From: Pseudomonas cremoricolorata DSM 17059 = NBRC 16634
Lineage (GTDB): Bacteria; Pseudomonadota; Gammaproteobacteria; Pseudomonadales; Pseudomonadaceae
Length of the DNA stretch: 64,000 nucleotides
Assembly: GCF_000425745.1 (NCBI RefSeq)
Contig: NZ_AUEA01000008.1
Location: forward strand, 1-64,000
Direction of reading: 5' to 3'
Positions within the stretch are counted from its first letter, which is position 1, and each line of letters begins with the position of its first letter. Position numbers and translations under genes: made by a program. Shown here piece after piece: positions 35,717 to 46,236 of this stretch. The notes under the pieces were generated by a model. That model searched no databases. It had not been told where the DNA came from and saw only the letters and a list, made by a program, of their open reading frames with translations.

Positions 35717-36888
35717 GGCAGCAGTTGCTCCCAGGCAGGCACGCCCATGGCAGGGCGCGGCAGGTCGCTGAGGTCGGGCTGGGCGCCTGGACGGATGCCG
35801 TCGCGTTGCAGCGTGGCCAGTACGCGGTCGCTGAAATCTGGAGCCAGGGCCAGTTTGGTCGGCCAGCCGACCAGCAAGCGGTCTTGCTCGGCAAGGAAGG
35901 CGTTGTCGGGGCGCACCAACCCAGACTGCGCAGGCTCGGCGCGCTCGACGCGCAGGGTCGCCCAGCGCAACGGCGTTTGATCGACCCACGGCAGCAACTG
36001 GGCGATTTCCTTGCGCGCCGCCGCGATCTGCGCCTCTGGCGTACGCGCCACACCGTCGGCCTCGGCCAGATCGCCGCCCAGGTACCAGACCCACTGGCCA
36101 TCCGCGCCGGGATGGCTGGTCACCGTCACCCGTGGCTTGGGCCCACCGCCCAGGCAATGGGCGTACAACGGCTTGAGGTTCGGACCCTTGACCATGACCA
36201 TGTGCAACGGCCTGCGCTGCATGGCTGGCTGGCTCAGGCCAAGGGCCTGGAGCAAGGCTTCGCTGCCGCCACCGGCACTGAGGACGATGCGTTGCGCGCG
36301 GATCTCGCGGCCATCGACCTCGAGCCCGACCAGCGTATCGCCGTCGCGCAGCGGGGTGATGCGCTCGCCGGCGAGCAGGCTGTCACCGGCAAGCTCGGCC
36401 AGGTTGGCGAGCAGGCTGGGCACGTCGACCACCAGTTCGGCCAGGCGGTAGACCTTGCCCTTGAAGGCACGGTCTTGCAGGGCCGGGGGCAGTTGCTCGC
36501 CCTTGACCTGATCGACCCGGCCGCGCACCGCCTTGCTGGCGAAGAAGCTGGTGAGGTTGCCGGCCAGGGTGCCGGGCGACCACAAGTAGTGGGCCTCGGA
36601 CAGCAGACGGGTGTGGCCGAGGTTCAGCTCGCCGTCGCCGGCCAGCGCTTCGCGCCAGCGCCGCGGCATGTCGGAGATGGCTTCCGAGGCGCCAGTCAGC
36701 GCGCCGTGCAGCGCGTACTTGGTGCCGCCGTGGATGATGCCCTGAGACTTGATGGTCTGCTCGCCGCCGAGGCTGGCCCGCTCCACCAGCACGGTCGAGT
36801 AGCCCAGCCGACGTAGCCTGGCGTTCAACCAGAGACCGGCGACTCCGGCGCCGACGATGAGAATGTCGGTGGCAATGGCGGTTGGCAT
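35713..36888 (-). CDS. FAD-dependent oxidoreductase (DAO superfamily)
   Basis: Flavoprotein of 391 residues in the D-amino-acid oxidase / glycerol-3-phosphate dehydrogenase superfamily. ILIVGAGVAGLWLNARLRRL is the FAD-binding Rossmann motif, ERASLGGEQT follows as the strand-2 acidic end, and SQGIIHGGTKYALHG matches the conserved substrate-side histidine-glycine motif seen in L-2-hydroxyglutarate oxidase and GlpD. The C-terminus LLVGWPTKLALAPDFSDRV supplies the closing FAD contact. ATG 36888 has GAGG eight bases upstream. It overlaps the aldo/keto reductase gene. The natural substrate, perhaps a hydroxy acid or sugar acid, cannot be read from the sequence. Confidence 0.83.
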   Translation of the reverse strand: MPTAIATDILIVGAGVAGLWLNARLRRLGYSTVLVERASLGGEQTIKSQGIIHGGTKYALHGALTGASEAISDMPRRWREALAGDGELNLGHTRLLSEAHYLWSPGTLAGNLTSFFASKAVRGRVDQVKGEQLPPALQDRAFKGKVYRLAELVVDVPSLLANLAELAGDSLLAGERITPLRDGDTLVGLEVDGREIRAQRIVLSAGGGSEALLQALGLSQPAMQRRPLHMVMVKGPNLKPLYAHCLGGGPKPRVTVTSHPGADGQWVWYLGGDLAEADGVARTPEAQIAAARKEIAQLLPWVDQTPLRWATLRVERAEPAQSGLVRPDNAFLAEQDRLLVGWPTKLALAPDFSDRVLATLQRDGIRPGAQPDLSDLPRPAMGVPAWEQLLP

Positions 36889-36961
36889 GCAAAGACCTCG
36901 GATTCAAGACAAGGCGGGCAGTATACAGGTCTGCTTGGCCGGGCCGAGCGCGCCGGGCCGT

Positions 36962-37294
36962 TCAATGCCCAGTGGTCTTGGAGAACACCTGAATCACCAC
37001 CACACCGCCGACGATCATCGCCATGCCGAGCATGGCCGGCAGGTCGAGCTTCTGCCCGTAGATCACCAAGGCCGCGATGCTGATCAGAACGATGCCCAGC
37101 CCCGACCACACGGCGTAGGCAATACCCACCGGCACCGTGCGCACCACCAGCGTGAGCATCCAGAAGGCAATGCCATAGCCGACCACCATCAACAGCAGCG
37201 GCAGCGGGGTGCTCAGGCCTTTGACGGCCTTCATCGAAGCAGTGGCGATGACTTCGGCGCAGATGGCGATGGCCAGGTAGGTGTAGGCGTTCAA
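36962..37294 (-). CDS. small multidrug resistance (SMR) transporter
   Basis: Four-helix inner-membrane antiporter of 110 residues. The essential glutamate is Glu14 in ICAEVIATASMKA. Further family marks are PLPLLLMVVGYGIAFWML and the helix-3 segment VPVGIAYAVWSGLGIV, the EmrE-type sequence. The start is TTG 37294 with GAGGA eight bases before it. It lies 73 bases upstream of the FAD gene and may be co-transcribed. The Glu14 context with YAVWSG favours a drug or quaternary-amine exporter over a guanidinium exporter, but this is inference. Confidence 0.88.
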   Translation of the reverse strand: MNAYTYLAIAICAEVIATASMKAVKGLSTPLPLLLMVVGYGIAFWMLTLVVRTVPVGIAYAVWSGLGIVLISIAALVIYGQKLDLPAMLGMAMIVGGVVVIQVFSKTTGH

Positions 37295-37435
37295 GGGGGC
37301 GTCCTCAGGGAAATGGCGAGCATTCTTAGGCTTGCGTGGGACGGCGTCCAGTCATACGCAGGACTATTCCTACCCCAGCCTGTCGTTACGTTTGGCGGAT
37401 GTCCCTGCGCACGGTTCCTTGTAGACTCTGCTGCC

Positions 37436-38707
37436 ATGAACAGAACTCTCTATACCGTGTTGTTTCACCTGGGCCTGCCGCTGGTCGCGCTGCGCCTGTT
37501 CCTGCGTGCGCGCAAGGCACCGGCCTACGGCCAGCGCGTCGGCGAACGTTTCGCCTGGACGCTGCCCGAACTGCGCCCGGGCGGAATCTGGGTACACGCC
37601 GTGTCGGTCGGCGAGAGCATCGCCGCAGCGCCCATGGTGCGTGCGCTGCTCGCGGCGTATCCGCAATTACCGGTGACCGTCACCTGCATGACCCCGACCG
37701 GCTCCGAGCGCATTCGCGCGATGTTCGCCGACGAGCCGCGGGTGCAGCACTGCTACCTGCCGTACGACCTGCCCTGGGCGGCGCGGCGTTTCCTCGACCG
37801 CGTGCAGCCCAAGCTTGGGGTCATCATGGAAACCGAGCTGTGGCCGAACATCATCGATCAATGTGCACGCCGCAACATTCCCGTGGTGCTGGCCAATGCG
37901 CGGTTGTCCGAGCGCTCGGCGCGCGGCTATGGGCGTTTCGCCGGGTTGACCCGGCCGATGCTGGCGCAGATGAGCCTGATCGCCGTGCAGACCGAAACCG
38001 AAGCCGAGCGCTTCCGTCAGCTCGGCGCGCGTACCGAGGCGGTGCAGGTCACGGGCTCGATCAAGTTCGACCTCAAGCTCGACCCACAACTGCAACCCCG
38101 CGCCCAGGCCTTGCGCGAGCAGTGGGCGGCGCAGGCGCGTCCGGTGTGGATCGCGGCCAGCACCCATGAGGGCGAAGACGCGCAGGTGCTGGCCGCGCAC
38201 CGTCAGTTGCTGGCCGTGCACAGCGATGCCTTGCTGATTCTGGTGCCGCGCCACCCCGAGCGATTCACCACGGTGTACGAGCAGTGCCGCGAGCAGTTCG
38301 ACAGTGTGCGCCGCTCCACCGGCGAGGCGGTACAGGCGCAGACGCAAGTGCTGGTCGGCGACACCATGGGCGAGTTGCTGTTTCTCTACGCCCTGGCCGA
38401 CATCGCCTTCGTAGGCGGCAGCCTGGTGCCGCGTGGCGGGCACAACCCGCTTGAGCCTGCCGCCTTGGCCTTGCCGGTGCTGATGGGCCCGCACGTGTTC
38501 AACTTTCTGGAAATCAGCAACCTGCTGCGCGAAGCCGGTGGCCTGCTGCAGCTCGACAATGCCGAAAGCCTGGGCAACGAAGTGCGGCGTCTGATCGAGC
38601 TGGCCCAGGATGCCAAACGCATGGGCGAGGCCGGCAGGCAAGTGATGCAGGCCAACCAGGGCGCACTCAAGCGCCTGCTCGATGGCATCGATGCGTTGAT
38701 GCGCTGA
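37436..38707 (+). CDS. waaA: Kdo transferase (3-deoxy-D-manno-octulosonic acid transferase)
   Basis: GT30 enzyme that adds two Kdo residues to lipid IVA at the inner membrane. The product has 423 residues. After a hydrophobic N-terminal anchor (about residues 3-20) comes GGIWVHAVSVGES, containing the catalytic glutamate, then TCMTPTGSERI, METELWPN and the donor-site GGHNPLEPA. ATG 37436 was chosen as the family start; no Shine-Dalgarno sequence precedes it. A TAGACT -10-like hexamer at 37422-37427 is only 8 bases upstream, so the message could be nearly leaderless. It is divergent from the SMR gene. Confidence 0.94.
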   Translation: MNRTLYTVLFHLGLPLVALRLFLRARKAPAYGQRVGERFAWTLPELRPGGIWVHAVSVGESIAAAPMVRALLAAYPQLPVTVTCMTPTGSERIRAMFADEPRVQHCYLPYDLPWAARRFLDRVQPKLGVIMETELWPNIIDQCARRNIPVVLANARLSERSARGYGRFAGLTRPMLAQMSLIAVQTETEAERFRQLGARTEAVQVTGSIKFDLKLDPQLQPRAQALREQWAAQARPVWIAASTHEGEDAQVLAAHRQLLAVHSDALLILVPRHPERFTTVYEQCREQFDSVRRSTGEAVQAQTQVLVGDTMGELLFLYALADIAFVGGSLVPRGGHNPLEPAALALPVLMGPHVFNFLEISNLLREAGGLLQLDNAESLGNEVRRLIELAQDAKRMGEAGRQVMQANQGALKRLLDGIDALMR

Positions 38708-38722
38708 GCCATTGGCAGGGCC

Positions 38723-38758
38723 ACAGCCCGTCTGTCGTGTTCACGGCAGACGGGCTGT
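38723..38758. terminator. bidirectional terminator between waaA and tolC
   Basis: A 12-base perfect stem ACAGCCCGTCTG / CAGACGGGCTGT continues inward through a T-G wobble and CGTG/CACG to a 2-base loop. TTT follows on the plus side. It lies 15 bases after the waaA stop and ends 7 bases from the tolC stop, so it can serve both convergent genes. Confidence 0.8.
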
Positions 38759-38764
38759 TTGCGT

Positions 38765-40201
38765 TCAGGGGCGGCGCTCGAAGTTCTTCGCGGCGGCAGC
38801 GGCCAAGTCCGGTGGCAGGAAGTCCTTGTCCGGGTTGTAGTCGGTCTTGAGGTAGCGACCCAAGTCTTGCAGGTCTTGCGGGCTGAGGGTGCCGGCGGCC
38901 TGCTTGAGGCGCAGGTTGTCGAGGATGTAGTCGTAGCGGCTGTTGTTGTAGTCGCGCACCGAGTTGTACAGCTGGCGTTCGGCATCGAGCACATCGACGA
39001 TGTTGCGCGTGCCGACCTGGTAGCCGATTTCGGTGGCTTGCAGGGCGCTCTGGCTGGAGATGATCGACTGCTTGCGCGCCTGCACCTGCTCGACATCGGT
39101 GTTCACCGCGCGGTGCAGGTTGCGGGTGTTCTCGACCACCTGACGGCGCAGGCTTTCGCGCTGCTGTTCACTTTGGCTGAGGCGCTGGTAGGCCTCGCGC
39201 ACCTGCGAGCTGGTGAGTCCGCCGCTGTACAGCGGGATGTTCAGTTGCAGGCCGATGGTGGTCTGCTCGACGTCGCCGCCGTAGCGCACGCCGGGTTGTG
39301 GCGCCGGGTTGCTAAAGCCCAGGCTGTCGTTGTCGCCTTTCTGGTAGCGCGCCACCGCGTCGAGGGTCGGGGCATGGCCGGCCTTGCGCTGGCGCAGGGT
39401 TTCCTGGGCGGCATCGACGGCATGGTTGGTCGCCAGCAGGTTGAGGTTCTGCCGCGCGGCAGTATCGACCCAGGCCCTGGCATCGTTGGGGCTCGGCACC
39501 TGCACCGGCAGGCTGTGCACCACCCCTTGCAGTGCACCGTATTCGCGGTTGGTCAGGGTTACCAGGGCCTGGAAGGCGTCATCGACCTGGCGCTGGGCGA
39601 TGATCCGGTTGGCCCGTGCGGTGTCGTAGCCGGCCTGGGATTGCAGCACGTCGGTCTTGTCGGAAAGGCCGACGTCGAAGCGTTCGTTGGACTGATCGAG
39701 CTGGCGCTTGAACGCCGATTCTTCGGCTTTGGTCGAGGCCAGGTTGTCCTGGGCGCGGAGCACCGCGAAATAGCTTTCGGCGCTTTGCAGAATCAGGTTC
39801 TGCTCGGTGGCCGAAAGCTCCAGCGCCGCCTGCTCGTTGACCGCCTCGGCAGCCTGCAACTGGAACCAGCGATCGGCGCGGAACAGCGGCTGCGACAGGG
39901 TCGCGCTCCACGAGTTGCCGCTTCGGGTGGAGGTGATCGCCGGCTCGTCGAGCCTGGTGCGGGTGTTCATCGATTCTGCACCGGCGGAAAGGTTGGGCAG
40001 CAGGCCGGCGCGCGCCTGGGGCACGATCTCGCGGCGGGCGCCGTAGTCGGCACGGGCCGCGGCCAGGTCAGCGTTGTTGCCCACCGCTTCCTGATAGACG
40101 CTGACCAGGTCGGTTTTCACCGTTGGCAGCGTCTCCACTGCGGCAACTGCGGCATGGGACGCACAGGACACGGCGAGTGCCAGCGATAGTTTGCGCAGCA
40201 T
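38765..40201 (-). CDS. tolC: TolC-family outer membrane efflux/secretion channel
   Basis: Outer-membrane channel of 478 residues, partner of type I secretion and multidrug efflux systems. The signal peptide MLRKLSLALAVSCASHAAVA ends in an AxA cleavage site. Two outer-membrane-efflux repeats follow: the first around residues 30-230 with LSQPLFRADRWFQLQ, the second around 240-440 with LNIPLYSGGLTSSQVREA and VGTRNIVDVLDAERQLYNS, the classic repeat ends. ATG 40201 was taken because the signal begins there. It is divergent from thiC and stands alone. Confidence 0.93.
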   Translation of the reverse strand: MLRKLSLALAVSCASHAAVAAVETLPTVKTDLVSVYQEAVGNNADLAAARADYGARREIVPQARAGLLPNLSAGAESMNTRTRLDEPAITSTRSGNSWSATLSQPLFRADRWFQLQAAEAVNEQAALELSATEQNLILQSAESYFAVLRAQDNLASTKAEESAFKRQLDQSNERFDVGLSDKTDVLQSQAGYDTARANRIIAQRQVDDAFQALVTLTNREYGALQGVVHSLPVQVPSPNDARAWVDTAARQNLNLLATNHAVDAAQETLRQRKAGHAPTLDAVARYQKGDNDSLGFSNPAPQPGVRYGGDVEQTTIGLQLNIPLYSGGLTSSQVREAYQRLSQSEQQRESLRRQVVENTRNLHRAVNTDVEQVQARKQSIISSQSALQATEIGYQVGTRNIVDVLDAERQLYNSVRDYNNSRYDYILDNLRLKQAAGTLSPQDLQDLGRYLKTDYNPDKDFLPPDLAAAAAKNFERRP

Positions 40202-40316
40202 GGAGTCGATCCTTGAATTTCTGAACTGTTGAGTATTGAAAAGTGGCCAGTGTACGGCTGGACTCGCTCGGCAACAATTCCCTCTTGCGCCTTTCGTCCT
40301 GCCAGTGCCGGCAGGC
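40202..40316. other. tolC upstream region
   Basis: Non-coding stretch between tolC and the thiC promoter. It should contain the tolC promoter on the minus strand, but no hexamer pair is convincing. Confidence 0.3.
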
Positions 40317-40346
40317 TTGGCTTTGCCGAGTGGTTGAGTCTAGACT
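40317..40346 (+). promoter_or_regulatory. putative thiC promoter
   Basis: TTGGCT (40317-40322) and TAGACT (40341-40346) are separated by 18 bases. The expected start near 40353 is immediately before the first base-paired helix of the TPP riboswitch at 40355, which strongly supports this assignment. Confidence 0.6.
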
Positions 40347-40354
40347 GCACGCGT

Positions 40355-40446
40355 TCTTGTCGGGGTGCCTTGAATCGAAGGCTGAGATCGGATAGTTCCG
40401 GATCCCGTTGAACCTGATCAGGTTAGCGCCTGCGTAGGGAACAAGA
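40355..40446 (+). ncRNA. TPP (THI-box) riboswitch
   Basis: Thiamine-pyrophosphate sensing aptamer in the thiC leader. Helix P1 is TCTTGT (40355-40360) with ACAAGA (40441-40446). The conserved strands are CGGGGTGCC, GGCTGAGA, CCCGTTGAACCTGATCAGG (as CCCGTTGAACC and TGATCAGG), and GCGTAGGGAACAAG, all in THI-box order. Bound TPP should stabilise P1 and lower ThiC production. A competing hairpin that uses the 3' strand of P1 lies directly downstream at 40441-40473. Confidence 0.96.
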
Positions 40447-40473
40447 TTGCTCGCTTTCCCGGCGAGATCTTGT
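40441..40473 (+). promoter_or_regulatory. alternative hairpin of the thiC riboswitch (expression platform)
   Basis: ACAAGAT (40441-40447) pairs exactly with ATCTTGT (40467-40473), and inside it CTCGC (40450-40454) pairs with GCGAG (40462-40466), with a 2-base bulge. The outer strand is the 3' half of aptamer helix P1, so the two structures exclude each other. No U-run follows, so it is not an ordinary terminator. A C-rich, G-poor stretch after it (about 40490-40545) could be a Rho-loading region. Confidence 0.6.
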
Positions 40474-40540
40474 GTCAGATCCGGGATCGTCGCAGCTCAA
40501 CTGCACCACGCCCCGCATCCGACACCGCACTCGTCCATGA

Positions 40541-42493
<1,953 letters not shown>

Positions 42494-42521
42494 GTGGGTT
42501 CGGGAGCTTTGATCTTGGGGA

Positions 42522-42547
42522 CCCTTCGCGGCTTTAGCCGCGAAGGG
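42522..42547. terminator. REP-like hairpin between thiC and convergent lipoprotein gene
   Basis: Perfect 12-base stem CCCTTCGCGGCT / AGCCGCGAAGGG with only TT in the loop, 29 bases after the thiC stop. There is no real T-run on either side. The core GCGGCTTTAGCCGC matches the tkt-epd intergenic motif apart from one extra T, so it is probably a Pseudomonas REP-type palindrome that also limits transcription between the converging genes. Confidence 0.6.
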
Positions 42548-42578
42548 CCGTAAAGCCCAATCACTCGATTCCCAGCGC

Positions 42579-43325
42579 TCACCCCCGTCCCGGGAACAGC
42601 TCAGGCTTGAGAATGCCGTTCAGGCGCGGGTAGGGGATCTTCAGCTCGACATGGCCCATGGAGTAAGGGGCGATGGCGTAGACCTCGTATTTGACGATCA
42701 TCGCGCCGTAGGTCAGGGCGATGTGCGGCGATTTGCGGAAGGGCCAGGTCTTGATGAACTCTGCGTCCTTGTCCATTTCCACGCTCATCAGCCAGGCGCG
42801 GTGGGATTCGGCGACGGTCTTCCAGAAGGTATCTTCCTGGCCGGGCAGAAGCATGTCCTGCAAGGTCAGCACCTTGTCCTGCTGGCGTGAATAGTTGATC
42901 AGGTCACGCCCCGGCATGCCATGGGCACCGCCGGTGTCCAGATAACTCGACAACTCGACGATCACCAGTCCGTCATGCTGCTCGCGTACCTTGGCTTGCA
43001 GGTAGCTGCTGTTGCGCTTCTGCGCCGTGGCCAGGTACTGCTGTTCATAGGCCTTGAGCGAGCTGGGCGGGGTGCTGCGCTCGTTGTCTTCGGTCAGTTG
43101 CAGCAGGCGACGCTCGACGATGCCGTCGAGTTTGGGCAGCGCCGGGAACGACACGGTGTCGATGTTCACCAACGGGCAGTCACTTTCGCTACAGCCAGGC
43201 TTGATGTGCTCCCAGGCGTCGCGCTTGACCTCCAGCGGTGTGCGGTAGTTGGGCGCGAACACGCTCTGGCAGGCTCCCAGGGCCAGGGCCAGGACGGCAA
43301 CGGAGGTCAGTTTGACAAGTGTCAT
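42579..43325 (-). CDS. DUF3298/RsiV-like lipoprotein
   Basis: Predicted lipoprotein of 248 residues; lipobox ALGAC places the modified cysteine at residue 19. The mature protein has a DUF4163-like first part (about 30-140, with VNIDTVSFPALPKLDGIV) and a DUF3298-like second part (about 145-240, with GGAHGMPGRDLINYSRQQ, the GG-H-G pattern typical of that domain, and IKYPRLN-like IPYPRLNGIL). In RsiV this architecture binds lysozyme outside the membrane. Here there is no anti-sigma domain, so lysozyme binding is only a possibility. ATG 43325 has AAGGA upstream. It converges with thiC. Confidence 0.78.
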   Translation of the reverse strand: MTLVKLTSVAVLALALGACQSVFAPNYRTPLEVKRDAWEHIKPGCSESDCPLVNIDTVSFPALPKLDGIVERRLLQLTEDNERSTPPSSLKAYEQQYLATAQKRNSSYLQAKVREQHDGLVIVELSSYLDTGGAHGMPGRDLINYSRQQDKVLTLQDMLLPGQEDTFWKTVAESHRAWLMSVEMDKDAEFIKTWPFRKSPHIALTYGAMIVKYEVYAIAPYSMGHVELKIPYPRLNGILKPELFPGRG

Positions 43326-43507
43326 GTTGATCCTTGCAAGACAAGATGATCGGTCTTCGACCGTCGGCGAAAGGTTCGGTTCGCCGCTAAGCTAACAGAG
43401 TCGCTGCGGCCTGTCCTGGCCGCCTGGGCGGTCGCGGGAAAGGGATGAAACACGACGTTTCGCAGAGTAGGATGGCGCGATGTAGTCGTTGCTGTAGAGG
43501 AATTTCC

Positions 43508-44125
43508 ATGGCCAACCCTTCACATTCCGAGCCTCGGCTCGTCGAGACCGTCAAGCGTGAGCACTGCTTCAAGGGCTTCTATCGGCTCGACCGCGTGCAC
43601 CTGCGCCACGAGCTGTTCGACGGCGGCATGAGCCGGGAAATCAGCCGCGAGCTGTTCGTGCGCCACGACGCCGTGTGCGTGCTGCCCTACGACCCGCAGC
43701 GCGATGAAGTGGTGCTGATCGAGCAGTTTCGCGTCGGCGCCATGGACAAGGCGAGCAACCCCTGGCTGATCGAGCTGGTCGCCGGGCTGATCGACAAGGA
43801 CGAAGAACCCGAACAGGTCGCCCACCGTGAGGCCGAGGAAGAAGCAGGTTTGAGCTTCTCAGCGCTGTGGCCGATGACCCGCTATTTCCCTTCGCCGGGC
43901 GGCAGTGACGAGTTCGTGCACCTGTTCCTCGGCCGTTGCAGCAGCGAAGGCGCCGGCGGCGTGCATGGCCTGGAAGAAGAAAGCGAAGACATCCGCGTGC
44001 AGGTCTGGTCGTTCGAAGATGCCCTGCAGGCGGTACGCGACGGACGCATTTGCAATGCTGCCAGCATCATCGCCTTGCAATGGCTGGCGCTGAACCGCGC
44101 CGAAGTCCGGGGGATGTGGTCGTGA
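43508..44125 (+). CDS. nudF: ADP-ribose pyrophosphatase
   Basis: Nudix hydrolase that splits ADP-ribose to AMP and ribose-5-phosphate. The product has 205 residues, close to E. coli NudF (209). The Nudix box is perfect: GLIDKDEEPEQVAHREAEEEAGL (given as GLIDKDEEPEQ and VAHREAEEEAGL) fits Gx5Ex7REUxEExGU, and the downstream PSPGGSDEFVHLFLG is typical of ADP-ribose specificity. I chose ATG 43508 after GTAGAGGAATTTCC. Its stop overlaps the start of the DUF1249 gene, opening a long plus-strand run that includes cpdA, parE and parC. Confidence 0.94.
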   Translation: MANPSHSEPRLVETVKREHCFKGFYRLDRVHLRHELFDGGMSREISRELFVRHDAVCVLPYDPQRDEVVLIEQFRVGAMDKASNPWLIELVAGLIDKDEEPEQVAHREAEEEAGLSFSALWPMTRYFPSPGGSDEFVHLFLGRCSSEGAGGVHGLEEESEDIRVQVWSFEDALQAVRDGRICNAASIIALQWLALNRAEVRGMWS

Positions 44126-44568
44126 GCCCGGCTCGCGAACGCTACCGGGTCGATCTGATCGGCCTGCAGGCTGCCTGCGAGGCCAACTATGCGCGGCTGA
44201 TGCGCCTGCTGCCAGAGATGCGCAGTAACCAGAGCGAGCGGCGCATCGGCATGACCCAGGGTGACCAGACCCTGGGCGTGCTGGCGCTGGAAGTGCTGCA
44301 AGCCTGCCCGTACACCACCACCTTGCGCGTGCGCCAGGAACACAGCCTGCCATGGCTGCCGGTGCCGCAGATGGAAGTGCAGGTGTACCACGATGCGCGC
44401 ATGGCCGAGGTGGTCAGCGCCGAGCATGCGCGGCGTCTGCGCAGCATCTATCCGTACCCCAACGAGGCCATGCACCAGCCCGATGAAAAGGCCCAGCTCA
44501 ACCTGTTTCTCGGCGAGTGGCTCAGCCACTGCCTGGCCTGGGGCCATGAACTGGCGGCGGTTCGCTGA
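44122..44568 (+). CDS. DUF1249 family protein
   Basis: Conserved 148-residue proteobacterial protein (YqiB-like) of unknown biochemical role. It begins RYRVDLIGLQAACEANYARL and contains TTTLRVRQEHSLPWLP, PQMEVQVYHDARMAEVVS and YPNEAMHQPDEKAQLNLFL, the block that defines the family. The start is GTG 44122, sharing bases with the nudF stop (GTGA), so it is translationally coupled. The same nudF-yqiB-cpdA-yqiA-parE order occurs in E. coli, which strongly supports the call. Confidence 0.9.
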   Translation: MSPARERYRVDLIGLQAACEANYARLMRLLPEMRSNQSERRIGMTQGDQTLGVLALEVLQACPYTTTLRVRQEHSLPWLPVPQMEVQVYHDARMAEVVSAEHARRLRSIYPYPNEAMHQPDEKAQLNLFLGEWLSHCLAWGHELAAVR

Positions 44569-44652
44569 AATGTGAACCCGGTCGGCTTCTGCCGGTTGCG
44601 TCCAGCCCGGCGCTGACGATAATTGCGCCACACCCGCTCAAGGAGACGGCCG

Positions 44653-45465
44653 TTGTCAACGCCAGCCCCCTTCCGCTCTGCCTCCCCCGTCCATGTCGTG
44701 CAACTCACCGACCCGCACCTGTTCGCAGATCCGGCCGGCGGCCTGCTGGGCGTCAATACCCGTGACACCCTGCGCCACGTGGTGCAGCAGGTGCGCCGCG
44801 AGCAGGCGCAGATCGACCTGTTGCTGTGTACCGGCGATCTGTCCCAGGACGGCAGTGCGGCGTCGTATGCCGCGTTTGCCGAGCTGACCGACGGCCTGGC
44901 ACCCCTGAGCCGCTGGCTGCCGGGCAATCACGATGCACCGCAGGTCATGGCCGCGATCGGCCAGCACACGCTGATCCAGGCGGTCACCGATATCGGCGCC
45001 TGGCGCGTGCTGATGCTCAATTCGGCCGTGGCTGGCGCCACCCATGGACTGCTGGCCGACGATCAACTGGCGTTGCTCGATCAGGCCCTGGGCGCGGCCG
45101 GCGATCGCCACTGCCTGGTGTGCCTGCACCACCAGCCGGTCGACATCGGTTGCGCGTGGATCGCGCCCATCGGCCTGCGCAACGCCGAGCAGTTGTTCGC
45201 GGTGCTGGCTCGCCATGTTCAGGTGCGTGCGCTGCTGTGGGGGCACATCCACCAACCGTGGGACGAACGACGCAACGGCGTGCGCCTGCTGGCAACGCCC
45301 TCGACCTGCATTCAGTTCGCTGCCGCCAGCGAAGCGTTTCAGGTCAGCGAAGAGTCGCCCGGCTACCGCTGGCTGCGCTTGCACGACGACGGCTCGATCG
45401 ACACCGCGGTGGAGCGCGCCGAGGACTTCGTGGTGACCCTGGACTTCGACAGCCCAGGCTATTGA
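44653..45465 (+). CDS. cpdA: 3',5'-cyclic-AMP phosphodiesterase
   Basis: Class III cAMP phosphodiesterase lowering cAMP and so affecting Vfr/Crp-type control. The 270-residue product shows all calcineurin-type metal motifs: DPHLF, GDLSQDG, GNHDAP, HHQPV and GHIHQP. The start is TTG 44653 with AGGAGA ending six bases before it; there is no better ATG. It lies 84 bases after the DUF1249 gene and 129 bases before yqiA. Confidence 0.93.
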   Translation: MSTPAPFRSASPVHVVQLTDPHLFADPAGGLLGVNTRDTLRHVVQQVRREQAQIDLLLCTGDLSQDGSAASYAAFAELTDGLAPLSRWLPGNHDAPQVMAAIGQHTLIQAVTDIGAWRVLMLNSAVAGATHGLLADDQLALLDQALGAAGDRHCLVCLHHQPVDIGCAWIAPIGLRNAEQLFAVLARHVQVRALLWGHIHQPWDERRNGVRLLATPSTCIQFAAASEAFQVSEESPGYRWLRLHDDGSIDTAVERAEDFVVTLDFDSPGY

Positions 45466-45594
45466 GCCGCTTGGCAGACGCCGGGCAACACCTTGCGAAA
45501 CCTGCGACTGCGCCAAACGTCGGCGAACACGATACACTGCGCGTTTCCCCGCGCCCGGCTGACCGGGCGCCGCGTTGCAGATGCCGAGGCTACG

Positions 45595-46203
45595 ATGTCG
45601 GGTTCGATCCTTTATATACACGGGCTCAACAGCTCGCCGCTGTCGCTCAAGGCCAGCCAACTGACCAAGGTGATGCAGCAGCTCGGGCTGTCCGAGCGAC
45701 TGCGCGTACCGGCGCTGCATCACCATCCGCGCCAGGCCATAGCCCAGTTGCAGGCGGCCATTGCCGAGCTTGATTCGCCGTTGCTGGTCGGTAGCTCGCT
45801 GGGCGGCTACTACGCCACCTGGCTGGCTGAACAGCACGGCCTCAAGGCATTGCTGATCAACCCCGCAGTGGCGCCGCACCGACTGTTCGACGGCTATCTG
45901 GGCACCCAGCGCAACTACTACAGCGATGAAACCTGGGAGCTGACCCACGACCACATCGCGGCCTTGGCTGAGCTGGAGGTGCCGTCGCCGCAAGACCGTC
46001 ACCGCTTCCAGGTATGGTTGCAGACCGGCGATGAGACCCTCGACTACCGCCACGCCGAACGTTACTACCAGCACTGCGACCTGCGTATCGAGCAAGGTGG
46101 CGACCACGGTTTCCAGCACTTCGCCGCGCATATTCCTGCGCTGCTCGGCTACGCCGGCGTCGACCCCGAGCGGATCGCCGCTGTCGACCTTGCCACCCTT
46201 TGA
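45595..46203 (+). CDS. yqiA: YqiA-family esterase
   Basis: Small alpha/beta-hydrolase of 202 residues acting as an acyl-CoA or palmitoyl esterase in E. coli. It starts ILYIHGLNSSPLSLKA (oxyanion-side HG). The nucleophile elbow is VGSSLGGYYA, and the catalytic His is probably in GGDHGFQHF. ATG 45595 follows GCCGAGGCTACG. parE starts 33 bases after its stop, a linkage conserved in E. coli. Confidence 0.92.
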   Translation: MSGSILYIHGLNSSPLSLKASQLTKVMQQLGLSERLRVPALHHHPRQAIAQLQAAIAELDSPLLVGSSLGGYYATWLAEQHGLKALLINPAVAPHRLFDGYLGTQRNYYSDETWELTHDHIAALAELEVPSPQDRHRFQVWLQTGDETLDYRHAERYYQHCDLRIEQGGDHGFQHFAAHIPALLGYAGVDPERIAAVDLATL

Positions 46204-46236
46204 TTCCTGCATTCACCAGACTGACGACGAGACCCC

